A stretch of DNA of 64,000 nucleotides, from positions 117,690,233 to 117,754,232 of the forward strand of contig NC_057866.1 of the NCBI RefSeq assembly GCF_019393635.1, given 5' to 3'. The notes beneath the pieces are model-generated. The model did not search any database and was not told the origin of the DNA. It saw nothing but the letters and a program-made list of their open reading frames with translations. The translations under genes and the position numbers were made by a program. Positions 1-11,330 of the stretch are shown one piece after another. Source of the stretch: Dromiciops gliroides. Taxonomy: Eukaryota; Chordata; Mammalia; Microbiotheria; Microbiotheriidae. Each line of letters opens with the position of its first letter. The first letter of the stretch is position 1.

Positions 1-1480
1 TCACCACTCAACCCTGTTAACATGCCCAACAGTCCCTGTCCAAGAGTCATACATACATACATACACTTTGCCAGCCATCTCCCTGATACTCAAAGGGAAA
101 CTCACTCCCTCTATTTGCCATCATATTTAGCGTATCAATTTAAACAAAAACTTCAATCTCTGGTGTCACAGTTTTCACATGCAAAACCAAGGAAAATAGA
201 GTGGCGAGTGTTTCTGCAATCATTTTAATTTGCAATTTTCAACTTGTTGTTGAGTATACATTATTTTATTGCCTGGAAGGCACACAATAGGTGTGCCAGG
301 GCTTTGCAAAGACATATACATTTATTTTCTCCAGTAGTTGATTATAAGAGCTTCTATGAAATAAGATTTCTTGAATTTAACCTAATATCTAACTGGAATT
401 TGAGTGGTGATCAGGTGTCAAATTCCCTGCTTTTTCCATCTTTTAATTTAAATATTATGATCAAATTGTGGGTCATTTCATGCATTTTAATGATCACTAA
501 GAGCAGTCTGTGCCCCTCAAGGAAGCAAATGATCATCCTTCAGAAACCTAATGTACAGAAGTCATTGTCATTATTAATAAGTTACATTTTTCTTCCTTCT
601 GCAAAATAACTTTTTCCAAACGTTCAAGTTGTTAGATGGACATATTAGTCAAAGGAATGTCCTATTGATATACAAAACAGGAAAACATCAATTGCAGAAG
701 GTCCTAGAGCAGGTGGCTCATACAATTGCTTTGGGAGGAGAGAGAGACATCCCGACTAGAAGTAAGATCCTCATTAAGCAGAAAAATATAACTAGGCCAA
801 ATTTACCAAATCATTATCAGATTACTCAAAGAAGTTTTTGTTTATATTAATATGTATTTGTGGTAAGTCCTAAATTTGCCCTCATCATCTTTAAGATGAA
901 GGCGTCTAGATCCTGATGCCAAGACCACCCCTCTCTTTTTACTATTAGGAGACACCCTCTTTTTCAGAGCCACAGGCCAGCAAGCAAGCTTTGCCCTGAG
1001 CTTGGCGTAACAACAATCCTTTCTGTTCACCATCTGGTTGAACTCAGCCACAGCAAAGTCCCAGAATTGTTTCACACCAGCACCAGGTAATCTCTGAGCT
1101 CAGACAAGTACAGGCAGAAACCATGTTCTGGTCATGAAGCACTGTTATAAATCAAATGTGTCTCGTTGTTGCTGTTGCCCCTCATTGTTACAGCTACAGC
1201 TTACTGTGTAGCCATAGATAAATGTATTGAGATTTGCCCACACTAAATAAAACAGGTCTCCTTGGTGTCAGAGGAGGCCCCTCCTCCAACAGAATGAAGA
1301 AAGTTTTTTTTGTTTGTTTCTTTTGTTTTGTTTATGACCACTATTAGCTGTTTGGTTTTTATTTTATATTTCAGAGTTAACTGTAGTTGTGATAACCTGT
1401 GTGAGCTCTTTGGTATTTTTAGAGTTAAGAGCAGTTGCATAACCCCTGTGAACCTGGTCATTTGTTTTCAGAGTTGACAA
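1..1480. other. Unique sequence, mostly unassigned
   Basis: No repeat family is recognised with confidence here. There is a short catacata run near 51-65 and several short ORFs without recognisable similarity. The only item singled out is the weak cystatin-like candidate at 980-1135 on the minus strand. A T/G-rich stretch lies at 1304-1335. Confidence 0.5.
980..1135 (-). pseudogene. Possible decayed cystatin-like exon (speculative)
   Basis: Reading the minus strand from an ATG at 1135, one frame gives a short hydrophobic leader (MTRTWFLPVLV), an in-frame TGA, then AQRLPGAGVKQFWDFAVAEF followed by N and, a little later, CCYAKLRAKLA. Type-2 cystatins have a signal peptide, a conserved Gly near the mature N-terminus, then a helix with the pattern (A/K)xxFAxxEYN followed by a Tyr-containing segment, so FAVAEFN is suggestive. 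The rest does not match: there is no QxVxG loop, no PW loop, no later exon, and the leader is interrupted by a stop. Family knowledge supports only the motif; the assignment is inference. It may be chance similarity in unique DNA. No promoter or splice context supports expression. Confidence 0.18.
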
Positions 1481-1489
1481 AGGAAATAA

Positions 1490-1735
1490 TAATAAAATGA
1501 ATATTATTAATAGCTAGCAATTACATACCACGTTAAGTTTTGCAACACACTTTACAAAGATTATCCTACTTGGTTCTCACAACAACCTTATGAATTAAGT
1601 ACTCTTGTTATCCCAATTTACAGATGAGGAAATTGAGGAAAACACAATTTAAGTGACCTGTTCAGGTCCACAAAGCTAGTAAGTATGAAGGAATATTTTC
1701 ATTCAATTCTTGCTGACTCCAGGTTTAACAGTGTC
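1490..1735 (-). repeat. MIR/MAR1-type SINE, antisense
   Basis: Antisense copy with the characteristic order 'aatagctagcaattacata', 'cactttacaaagattatc', 'ttctcacaacaacctta', 'ttacagatgaggaaattgag', 'aagctagtaagtatgaagg' and a final 'tgctgactccagg'. It is diverged and tRNA-related at its far end. The tail supplies the aataataat run at its left edge. Confidence 0.7.
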
Positions 1736-1774
1736 TAATATAGAGTTGCCTCTGAGTTCCCAAATATAGGTATA

Positions 1775-2010
1775 GTAGATCAAATTTTGGAACCAGAATA
1801 ACGAAGATCTGGATGTCTCTGTTTACTAATGGTGAGACTCTAGATGAGGGCCTCTTTCAGATTTGGCTTCCTCCTCTATAAGACTGAGATAGCTCTACTG
1901 GCACCACCCATTCAGAGGGTTAGTGTGAGGCTCCAGAAAGACAATAGATGCAAAACACTTTGCAAACCTAAAAAAGCATGTAAGTCATTATTAATCATAT
2001 CATAATCAAT
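1775..2010 (+). repeat. MIR/MAR1-type SINE, sense, 5' degraded
   Basis: The 3' half is recognisable: 'tttggcttcctcctctataa', then 'gagggttagtgtgaggctcc', 'tgcaaaacactttgcaaacc' and the 'gtaagtcattattaat' tail. The 5' tRNA-like part is badly eroded. Confidence 0.55.
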
Positions 2011-2650
2011 TTATTATTAACATTAAAAGATAAGCTGATATTTGCAGTTATTCTCCAACACCAGTAAGATTAAATATATCATTTCTCATTATTTTCCAGA
2101 TTGAGTCATATCTTGGCTAATGGATATCTGTGAAATTAACACTACTCATTCCCTAGTCCCTGATTTGTTATGGGGATTGTTACATGTTAATCTGGTTATT
2201 TTCAGGAATTCTCAAATCATAGTATAAATTATTAGTAACAGGGGAGGTGATTCTATAAATTTACCATGCACCTTAAATTTTGTAACTATTTGAATAATTA
2301 TTTCAAAGTATTTGCATAGCTTTAAAAAATTTCCATCAAATGAAACTGCATTTAATTAACATATGATGATGCAATTTGTCAAAAATGTGGTATTGTTCTT
2401 GTTTTTTCATCTACTTTTTTCTTTTCTCTCCTCTCTCTTTGCCCTTTTCCTTTTTTGTATTTGAATCTAGCTCTCTCCAGTAATTTAGACATATTTTTTT
2501 ACAGCATTAAGGAGTCTGTACTATTTAACTTCTTAATAGGGATAAAAAAACATTATAATTTCTGCTTTTGCTTCAAAATTCTATATCTAGCTGATATTCA
2601 CATGGATACATCTTAGGTATCTAAAAAACCCTCTTATGTCCTATAGTTGT
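2011..2650. other. AT-rich unique sequence
   Basis: No transposon family recognised. The block around 2280-2400 is rich in TAATTA and ATTTGCAT-like words and has little simple repeat, so it is listed among candidate conserved noncoding segments (see findings). A T/C-rich stretch lies at 2400-2460. Confidence 0.4.
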
Positions 2651-2654
2651 TTCT

Positions 2655-2998
2655 AGTAAAGTATCCAGGCACCTCTTGGAATCGATAGCTCCCTTCAAAA
2701 TTCAGCTCAAGTGCTACCTCCTTTAAAAATTCTTTTCTGATTTCCCCTGTTGTCAGTACTTACACATGTGTGTGCATGTGCATGCAAGCAAACTCACACA
2801 GTTAAGCATGTACACAAACTCACATACCCATAGACCTTATATAATAATGTATCTGTTGGCATTATGTATGTGTACATATTGCATGCCCCCATTAAAAATC
2901 TTTTAGAGGACAGGTTTTTTTTTCTATTTTGCCTTTGTATTCCTAAGTTAGAACCATGTCTTGCACAGAGTAGGTGCTTAACAAATGCTTGGTGAATC
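2655..2998 (+). repeat. L2-type LINE 3' end
   Basis: Sense-strand L2 3' UTR pattern: 'attcagctcaagtgctacct', 'ttcttttctgatttcccc', then 'ttgcctttgtattcctaag', 'cttgcacagagtaggtgctt' and 'aacaaatgcttggtgaat'. The middle holds a cacatgtgtgtg-type simple repeat. Confidence 0.65.
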
Positions 2999-2999
2999 G

Positions 3000-4020
3000 A
3001 TTTTTCAATAGAATCTGTTTTCCTAGGTAATGTCTATAACCATTAGCAAAAAGACCTGTCATTGTTTGCAGTGCTGCTTTACCTCTTGGGCTAAGTGGTG
3101 CCTTTATTTTACTTAGATACAAAATCCAGATATGTTCTATTGCCCTAAAGATCACCCCTACATTACATTTAGAATAAGCAGTCCAGAATCCTCTTTTCCT
3201 TCCATTTAAATGTACTTTACCCTTCTACCCAGTTATCCCTATGTTATGGAGACTTCTGTTCTTATGTTAATCTTATGCTTCTAACCCCATCTCCAAACTA
3301 ATACAGTAGGTTCCTTCTATTGTAGGATTTCAAATAAAATCCCACTTCCTCCACAACATCATTGCCTAGTGTAAATGAGATCCAAATCAACAAGCATTTA
3401 TTAACTGTCTAGAGTGAGATAAGTGCTGGTAATGCAAAGACAAGCAAAAACAACTGATGATTTTCTATGTTCCCACATCCCTGAGACTATAATTTCCATG
3501 TCTCACATGTAGTTCATCCATCATGCCTGCTATGGGTACACCAATGGTTCTTTAAGGGGTATGTATCATAGCCTTTTAGTAAAGGTTTATTGTGGCAGCA
3601 GTTCAGACTCTAATTGCTAAAATTCTTTGGGAGAAGTTGTTACACTCTGACAGGCCCATAAAAAGAGTATACCCTTGGGGGTCATTTGTGGTCTAAGGAG
3701 TTTCATATCCTTTCACCCCATTCCAACTGAGCAATAATACAGGCCTAGAATTGAAAAAGGCCTAAAAGGTCTTAGACAATCTCCAAACCAATTTGCAGAA
3801 TCCTACCTGTGACAATCAAAGTCATTCTGTTCTGTTTGCAAACCATTACAGATTGGGGACATTTACAATGAAGCTAACTTATGGTAGGAAGTTGTGAGTA
3901 TAGGAGTTTAGCTGATCCACAACTTATGAAATAAAACAAGTATTTTCATAGCATAGCAGAATAAAACCAAAAAGGATCATTGTACATGACACTACAAATC
4001 TATTATGTACAATTTACTAT
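3000..4020. other. Mostly unassigned sequence with an antisense L2 tail
   Basis: An antisense L2 3' end is visible at 3388-3465 ('caacaagcatttattaactg', then 'aagtgctggtaatgcaaag'). The rest has no recognised repeat, RNA gene or coding signal. Confidence 0.45.
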
Positions 4021-4962
4021 TCTTTTAAATATATATTTTAAAGGTATCATGTAACTTTCATTCCCCCCATTTTCTTACATTTTCCAACCTTGCTCCTCAA
4101 GATGGCTACAATTAGATATAAATATGTGTATATGTGTATAGATACATGTAGAGAATGATCATTCATAGGTCCTTTATAGTTAATTTGGGTATATATAATA
4201 GAATTATTTAGTCATTCAAAGTTGCTCTTAAAGCAATTTTGCCATCATTGTATTTAATGCTCTCAATTGATGGGCATTCCTGTAGTCTCCATTTCTTTGC
4301 TGCCACAAAGAGAGCTGCTATTAATATTTTAGAACATATACATTCTTTTGGTCCCAATTTTTTGACATCCCCTCCAATATTTGTTGCTTCCCCCTTTCAT
4401 TATTTTAGCCACTCTGGATGGTGTAAAATGATATCTCAAGGGTTTTTTAATTTGCACATCTCTAATCAATAATGATTTAAAGCAGTTGACATATGGCTGT
4501 AAATTGTTTTGATTTCTTCATTGGAAAACTGCCTGTTCATATCCTTTGGCCATTTATCAATTGGTAAATGATTTTTATTCTTAAAGATTTGACAAAGTTA
4601 TTTAAATATTTGAAACATGATACCTTTATCTGGGAAACTGTCTATAACTCCCCCCCCCCCATTTTCTGTTTTCCTTCCAATCTTGGCTTTGCTTGTTTTA
4701 TTTATAGAAAACTTTTTAATTTAATAGAATCAGAAATATCTATTTTATACCTCACATTGATCTCTGTATCTTGTTTATTCATAAGTTGTACAACTATCCA
4801 TAAGTCTGATTGGAAGAACATGGAACATGTTACCTATTTTCTTGTATCTAGGTCATATTTCCGTGGTATAAGATATTGGCTTATGCACAAATTTTGTCAC
4901 ACTGCTTTCCAGCTTTCCCCAAAATGTATACCAAATAAGGATTCCCTCCCAATGAAAACATA

Positions 4963-5115
4963 AAGGACAGAGGTTTAGAATTATATTATGAGGGAATAAT
5001 TATCAAAACTATCTGGTATTGGCTAAGACATAGGTAGTTTAGTACATGGGGTAGACAAAATTATAGCAACAAATTAATATAGTAACCTTGTGTGTGATAA
5101 ATGTAAAGATTTAAG
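4963..5115 (+). repeat. Micro-inverted segment of L1-alpha ORF2
   Basis: Within the minus-strand L1, this stretch reads in the sense direction: 'aactatctggtattggctaa', then 'aacaaattaatatagtaacc' and 'ttgtgtgtgataaatgtaaa'. The same ORF2 segment in L1-beta appears antisense at about 31550-31690 ('aatcagcaccaaatagtttc'), as expected for a minus copy. About 80-100 bp of ORF2 following it appears to be missing. Confidence 0.65.
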
Positions 5116-5244
5116 GTTTTTTGGGGAAGGGTTAATTTGATTGGGATGGCATTGAATATATAAATTAGTTTAGGCAAAATTGTCATTTTGGTTTTTTGAC
5201 CCTGCCTGTCCATGAATAATTAATATTTCTCAAATCACTTAAAT

Positions 5245-5345
5245 CTGATTTTGAATATATGTATGCACTTATGTATTTGTGTACATACATATTTATGCAT
5301 GTATGTATGTATGTGTGTATGTGGGGATGTGTGTATGCATGCTAA
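5245..5345. repeat. (ATGT/GTAT)n simple repeat
   Basis: Interrupted tetranucleotide microsatellite inside L1-alpha, with units such as atgtatgtatgtatgtgtg. No other function visible. Confidence 0.8.
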
Positions 5346-6484
5346 TTGTTCATATAATTCCTGAGTTTGCTTTGGCAGGTATATTCTCAAGTATTTTATA
5401 CTATCTAGAGTTATCTCTTGCAGGTTCTTGTTGGTGATATATAGGAATGCTAGTGATTTATGTAATTTTACTTTAAATCTTGCTACTTTACTAAAATGAT
5501 TAACTGTTTGAATTAACTTTTTAGTTGAATCTTTAGACTTTTCCTAATATATCATCAGATTTCAAGAAGAGATAGTTTTATTACCTTGTTTCTTATTCCG
5601 ATTCCATTTCTTTTTTTTTTGTATTGTTATTGCTAGGATTTCCATTATAATATTAAATAATATGCTGACAGTAGGCATCCTTGGGTCACACTGATCTAAC
5701 TGGGAAAGCTTCTAGCCTATCTATATTACAAATAATGTATTCTGATGGTTTTAAGTAAAAAAAAATCAAGTTTTTTTAAAATCCATTTTTCATATATGTT
5801 TAGGGTTGGTTTTTTAAAAATAGAAATGAGTATGGTAATTTATCCAAAAAAAACCCTTTTTTTACATCTATTGATATAATCATATGATTTTGTTACTTTT
5901 ATTGATATAATCAATTATATTAATGGTTTTCCTTAGGTTTAACCACCCCTGCATTCCTGGTATAAATCCTCATTGGTCATAATATATAATCTTTGCGATA
6001 CATTGTTGTAATCATTTAGTTATGCTATTTAGGATTTCTGTACCCATATTCATTAATGTAATTGGTCTATAATTTTCTTTTTCAGTGTTTACTCTTCCTG
6101 ATTTATGTCAGTATCATATTTTTTCATATAAGGCCTTCTTTGCCTATTATTCCAAATACATTATTTAATATTGGAATTAGTTGATCTTTAAATGTTTGAT
6201 GGAATTCAACTTGGAAATCCATTTGATCCTGTGCTTTTTTTTCTTAGGAAGCTCATTTATGGTCTGTTCAGTTTCTTTTTTCTAAAATAGGTCTATTTAA
6301 ATATATTCTATTTTTTTTGTTAATATAGGCAATTTATATTTTTCTACATATTCTTTCATTTTACTTAAATTAGTAAATTTATTGACATAATTGGGTGAAA
6401 CAATTCATTATTGCTATAATTTCATCTCCACTAGTGGTAAATTCACCCTTTTCATTTTTAATGCTAATGACTTTTTTTTTCTTA

Positions 6485-6994
6485 TGGGAGTGGGATATAT
6501 CAAGGAATTTGGGAGTATTAAAGTTTAAACTGGGGAGGTAAACTAAAGGACATGGATCTGGGATAACTCTCCTTGAAAAGCTGTCAGGACGGACACATGT
6601 ACCAAGTAAGGGAGATAAGCTTATTATGGGTAGCTGCTGCCTGATTGGCACCAGAGAACAGAGATAACTCTAGATGTCAGGAACACTACCCTTCACTCAA
6701 GCTTTTCCCACCCCAAAAGGGAACTTTCCATTGTCAGGTGGTCATCCCATCTGTCCACCCTATCTAACATCTATACATCTTTTGCCTTTCTTCTGTTCAA
6801 AGATCTAAGTATCTCAGAGAATCATGTCTCTTAACCATCTCCCCTTGAGAGACAGCTTTGACTTCTCATTTATTTTCTCTAGCACTAAAATAAAAGACAA
6901 TTTTATTCTAATTGGATTTGTGTGCAAGAGGGTTCATGTAGGTGGTTCTTTAAAGAGGAATACCGAAGGACCCCCATCACTAATGTCCCCATCA
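6485..6994 (+). mobile_element. Probable solo LTR inside L1-alpha
   Basis: About 510 bp of non-L1 sequence interrupts antisense ORF2 between 'aatgctaatgacttt' and 'ttaaccaatggtttaag'. It begins TGGGAGTGGG and can end ...TGTCCCCATCA. It has an AATAAA at 6889-6894 about 100 bp before the end, as in an LTR with a normal U5, and a weak TATA-like 'tctatacatc' near 6770. No clean target-site duplication was found; the pyrimidine-rich flanks (tttcttat / tctcttcttt) make boundaries ambiguous. No internal retroviral sequence is present. Confidence 0.5.
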
Positions 6995-7133
6995 TAATTC
7001 TCTTCTTTCTTTAAAAAACTATATTAACCAATGGTTTAAGTATTGTTTTTTTAATAAAACGAACTCCTAGTTTTGTTTATTAATTCAATGGTTTTCTTAA
7101 CACTAAATTTTGTTCATTTCACCTTTAATTTTT

Positions 7134-7281
7134 TTTTTTTTTTTTTGCGGGGCAATGGGGGTTAAGTAACTTGCCCAGGGTCACACAGCTGGTAAGTGTC
7201 AAATTTCTGAGGCCGGATTTGAACTCAGGTACTCCTGAATCCAGGGCCGGTGCTTTATCTACTGCGCCACCTAGCCACCCC
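7134..7281 (-). mobile_element. Marsupial tRNA-derived SINE, antisense, in L1-alpha
   Basis: Complete SINE ending in a T-run on this strand, with B box 'gatttgaactcagg' and A-box side 'ctgcgccacctagcc'. Flanked by a 15-bp direct duplication 'tcacctttaattttt' at 7119-7133 and 7282-7296. It belongs to the 'ctgaatcc' (sense ggattcag) subtype. Confidence 0.9.
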
Positions 7282-8284
7282 TCACCTTTAATTTTTAGGA
7301 TTTGCAATTGTGTTTAATTATGGATTTTTCTTTTGTTCTTTTTTCTAGTTTTTTAAATTGCATACTCAATTCATTGATCTGCTTTTTCTCTATTTCATTG
7401 ATGTAAGTATTGAGAAATAGAAATTTTCATCTGAATATTGCCTTTGCTGTATCCCATAGGTTTTGATATATTGTCTCCTTATTGTCATTCACTTTAATGA
7501 AATTTTTGATTGTTTCTATAATTTGTTCCTTAACCCACTAATTCTTTAATATTAGATTGTTTAATCTCCAATTAGTTTTTAATTTATGTTTCCATAGTCC
7601 CTAATTAAACATAATTTTTTCATTTCATGATGATCTGAAAAGGAAAATTATAACATTTCCTTTTTTCTGTTTAGAATTTTATTTTCCAAATTAGATGTAA
7701 AAACTAATATTGACATCAATTTAAAAAAACTTTGTGTTCCAACTTCTCTTCCTCCCTCCCTTCTCACCCCCACCCTCAAGAACTCGAGCAATTCAATATT
7801 AGTTATAGATGAGTAGTCATGGAAAACATCTCCACATTAGCTATGTTGTAAGAGAAAACAGATAAACACAAAGCTTCAGATTAATGAACTGTCAAAAAAT
7901 ATGCTTTAATCTGTTTTCAGACACCATCAGGTCTTTATCTGTGGATGGATTGCAATTATCACAAGTCCTTCAGAGTTATATTGGATCATTATGTTGCTGA
8001 AAATAACCAGTTCCCAGCAGATAATTTTACACTATTGCTGTTATTTTGTATAAAGTACATTTTACTCTGCTTCAGTTCATGTACGTCTTTCCAGATTTTT
8101 CTGATAGTATGCTGTTCATCATAACTTTTATATAGTACCTTAAACCTGACAAAGAATTTTCTTCACAATAGCCCAACAAAGTAGGTACCATATATTTTGA
8201 CATTATAATCAATCATCATAACTATTTTCATCCATCCTAGTCCCTTTTCATGATATTTACTCTATTTTGTATCTTCTTTGACCT

Positions 8285-8890
8285 ATTCCTCCTCAAAAGT
8301 GTTTTGCTTCTGACTGCCCCTTCCCCTGTTCTGCCCTCCGTTCTTTCTCCCTTCCTTCCTTATCCTCTTCCCCTCCTACTTTCCTGTAGGGTTAAATAGA
8401 TTACTCTTCCCAATTGGGTGTGTATGTTATTCCCTCCTTGAGCCTACTCTGATGAGATGAAGGTCTTAGAGGTGTTCTAAATGTTTCTCCCTCTCTTCCT
8501 CCTCAACTCTCCCTATAAAATCAATCAATTCAATATAAGTCATACATGAACAGTTATGCAGAACATCTTCACCTTCCTTGAAAATGTTTTGCTTTTTACT
8601 ACTTACCCCCCAGTCTGCCTTTCCTTCCTTCCCCTTTTCTTCTCCCTTATCTCTTTCCCCTCCTACTTCCCTTCAGGGGAAAATATATTAGTATACCCAC
8701 TTGAGTATGTATGTTATTTCCTCTTTGAGCCAATTCTGATGATATTAAGGTTCACTCACCCCCGCCACACACACTCCTTCCCCCTCTTCCCCTCCCTGCT
8801 ATAAGCTTTTTTTCTCATTTCCTTCATGTGAACTACCTCTCCCTGATCTGCCTCTCCCCTTCCCCCTCCACCAATCTATTCCTCCTACTC
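8285..8890 (-). repeat. Purine-rich tandem spacer of element A
   Basis: Two imperfect units of about 280-290 bp. Each has a 'gttttgcttct'-like start, a C/T-rich block, and 'gtatgttattccctccttga' or 'gtatgttatttcctctttga' followed by a gatgagatgaaggt-like end. The same unit structure recurs in elements B and C and in L1-beta. Confidence 0.65.
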
Positions 8891-8925
8891 CTCAACCATA
8901 TTTTAAAGATGTCATAATGGATTAG

Positions 8926-9030
8926 TTGGTGGAACAGTGGACAAAGCACCAGCCCTGGATGCAGGAGATCCCAATCCCAAATCTGGGCCAGACATAAGAC
9001 ACCCCACCTTTCCTGTCCTGCAAATAACAA
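8926..9030 (+). mobile_element. Captured SINE fragment in element A
   Basis: SINE head: 'ttggtggaacagtggacaaa', 'gcaccagccctggatgcagg', then a degraded body. It is antisense to the host element, follows directly on 'aaagatgtcataatgg', and is bordered on the other side by 'aacaaggataaaacacac'. Elements B and C show a related fragment at the same junction. No target duplication of its own was seen. Confidence 0.7.
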
Positions 9031-9384
9031 GGATAAAACACACACACACACACAAATACTTTACAAAGAGCATCCCTTAATATTCAGTTCAGACCTGTGT
9101 CCTCTAAGTGTATTCCTTTCAGCTACCCTAATACTGAGAAAGTTCTTATTAGTTAGAAGTATTATCTTTCCATGTAGGAACGCAGACAGTTTAATCTTTG
9201 AATATCCCTCATTTTTTTTCTTTTTGCTGTTTACCTTTGTATGCTTCTCTAGGGTCTTGTATTTTAAAGTAAAATTTTCTATTCAGTTCAGGTCTTTTCA
9301 TCACAAATGCCTGAAGGTCCTCTTTTCCATTGAACTCCCATTTTTTCCTCTAAAAGATTATACAAGTTTTGCTAGGTAGGAGAT

Positions 9385-9531
9385 TTTTTTTTTTTTGTGG
9401 GGCAATGAGGGTTAAGTGACTTGCCCAGGGTCACACAGCTAGTAAGTGTCAAGTGACTGGGGCTGGGTTTTAACTCAGGTCCTCCTGAATCCAGGGCAGG
9501 TGCTCTATCCACTATGCTATCTAGCTGCCCC
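9385..9531 (-). mobile_element. Marsupial tRNA-derived SINE, antisense, in element A ORF1
   Basis: Complete SINE ('ggcaatgagggttaagtgac' to 'ctatctagctgcccc') inserted within the ORF1 remnant of element A. Flanks 'ggtaggagatt' and 'ggtaggtgatt' form an imperfect target duplication. Confidence 0.85.
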
Positions 9532-9649
9532 CATGGGTAGGTGATTCTTGGCTATATTCCCATTTCCTTTGCCCTCTGGAATATCATATCCCATGCCCTC
9601 CAGTCCTTTAATGTAGATGCTGCTAGATCTTTTTTTTTTCTTTAGCAAC

Positions 9650-10158
9650 TGTGGTAAACATTAAGTTTTAGCTGAATCATTTGAGAGATTGAGCATGCTA
9701 CTGAAGCAGCTTTTGAAGGATCTCCTTTTTTTAGGGAGAAGAACACGAGGAACTTCCAGGATGGGGACTTAAAAGTGAGGGCAGGAACGGAAGTTCTCTC
9801 TCTTTGGTGGTGAACTTAGCAGTGACGGGATTGAAAGGAGTGCATGTGGTTTGCTGTTTGGTCTTTTCAGGGATTCGTGGTCTGGCAGGCAGTTTGGGAT
9901 TCAGTGAGTTTTATAAAGGAATAGACTAAGCTTAGATCTAAGATTATTTATTTGTATAGACTAAGCTTAGATCTAAGATTATTCATTTGTATTTCTCTTT
10001 CCTTATTTCCCTACTTGGTTTCAGCTCTTGTTGTCTAATTAATTCCCAAGCAATAATAAAAAACTGACCCATCACAGATTAAAGCTCAGTGGCTCCCTTT
10101 TCTTAGGGAAAGTTAAAGGGGAAGATTAATGCTCCATATATCCAATTTGGCTCTCACA
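9650..10158 (+). mobile_element. Solo LTR (509 bp), 4-bp target duplication
   Basis: Starts TGTGGTAAAC and ends CTCTCACA, with short TGTG/CACA inverted termini. The duplicated caac (9646-9649 and 10159-10162) restores the element-B 3' end when the insert is ignored, matching the uninterrupted 3' end of element D near 56165. TATA-like 'ttataaagg' at 9910-9918, AATAAA at 10055-10060 and about 98 bp after it give a normal U3-R-U5 layout. A 4-bp duplication is typical of ERV1/gamma-type elements. No gag, pol or env sequence remains. Confidence 0.8.
9921..9990 (+). repeat. 35-bp tandem duplication in the LTR R region
   Basis: Two head-to-tail copies beginning 'atagactaagcttagatcta' (9921-9955, 9956-9990), differing at one visible position. 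They lie just downstream of the TATA-like box. Confidence 0.9.
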
Positions 10159-11215
10159 CAACAAACATTTATTTTTATTTTTTCCAGTTACATGTAAGGG
10201 TAGTTTTCAACATTCATTTTCATAAAATTTAGAGTTTCAAATTTTTTCTCCATCCCTCCCTCCCTTTCCTCCCCCCTCCTCAAGATTGCAACCAAGTTAT
10301 ATATGTACAATCCACAAGTGTTCTTTTTATCAGTTCTTTCCATGGGTGTGGATAGTAAGCGTCCTCATTAGTTCCTTGGGATTGTCTTGGATCATTGCAT
10401 TGCTGAGAGTAGTTAAGTCATTTACAATTGCTCACTGAACAATACTGCTGTCATGATGCACAATGTCCTCCCAGCTCTGCTCACTTCACCATACATCAAT
10501 GTTCATTGGTCTTTCCAGGTTTTTCTGGGATCATCCTGTTTGTCATTTCCTATAGCACAAGACCATTCCACCACAATCATATACCATAGCTTCCTCCATC
10601 ATTCCTCAGTTGATGGACATTGCCTTAATTTTCAATTCTTCCCCTTTTTCTCTTTTTCATGATTATTATTGTTAACTCTTTCCCTTCTATCCTATTCCCT
10701 TCCTCATGATATATATTCTATTATCCATCTTCTTTCATCCTATCACTCTTCAAAAGGGATTTGCTTCTGTCTGTCCCCTCTCCCACTCTGCTCTTCCTTC
10801 TTTTGCCCCTCTCTTTTTATCTCCTTCCCCTCCTCTTTTTCCTGCAGGGTTAGATAGATTACTCCACCCAATTGAGTGTGTTCTTTATTCACTCCTTGAG
10901 CCAATTCTAATGAGATTGAGGTCTTTGAGCCAATACTGATGAGTTTGAGGCTCATTTACTGCCAGGATTAAATAGATTACTCTACCCAGTTGGGTGTGTG
11001 TGTTAGTCCCTCCTTGAGGCAGCTCTGATGAGTTTAAGGTCTTAGAACCTTTTCTGATGAGTGTAAAATTCATTTACTGCCCTGCTCCTCTCCCATCCCT
11101 TCCCCCAATCCATAAGCCTTTTCCTGTTTCTTTCATGTAGGATTTCACCTCTGCCCTTCCCCCTGCCCCAGTGCATCCCCTTCACCCCTCAATTTAATAC
11201 TAAAGATGTCATCAT

Positions 11216-11330
11216 GGGGCAGCTAGGTGACACAGTGGACATAGAATCACCCGTGGACCCAGGGGTATCCCAGCCAAAACCCAGCCTCAGAAAAAAGACT
11301 GTGACCCACTGCAAGACCCCAAGTATGTCC
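11216..11330 (+). mobile_element. Captured SINE fragment in element B
   Basis: 'ggggcagctaggtgacacag' and 'tggacatagaat', then a degraded body with 'cagcctcagaaa' and 'gactgtgaccc'. It directly follows 'actaaagatgtcatcat', the same junction as in elements A and C, and is antisense to the host. Confidence 0.75.

Noticed and set aside
8926..9030. Captured SINE in element A as an ordinary independent insertion
   Set aside because: It has no visible target duplication of its own and shares its junction with elements B and C, unlike the clearly independent SINE at 37971-38115.
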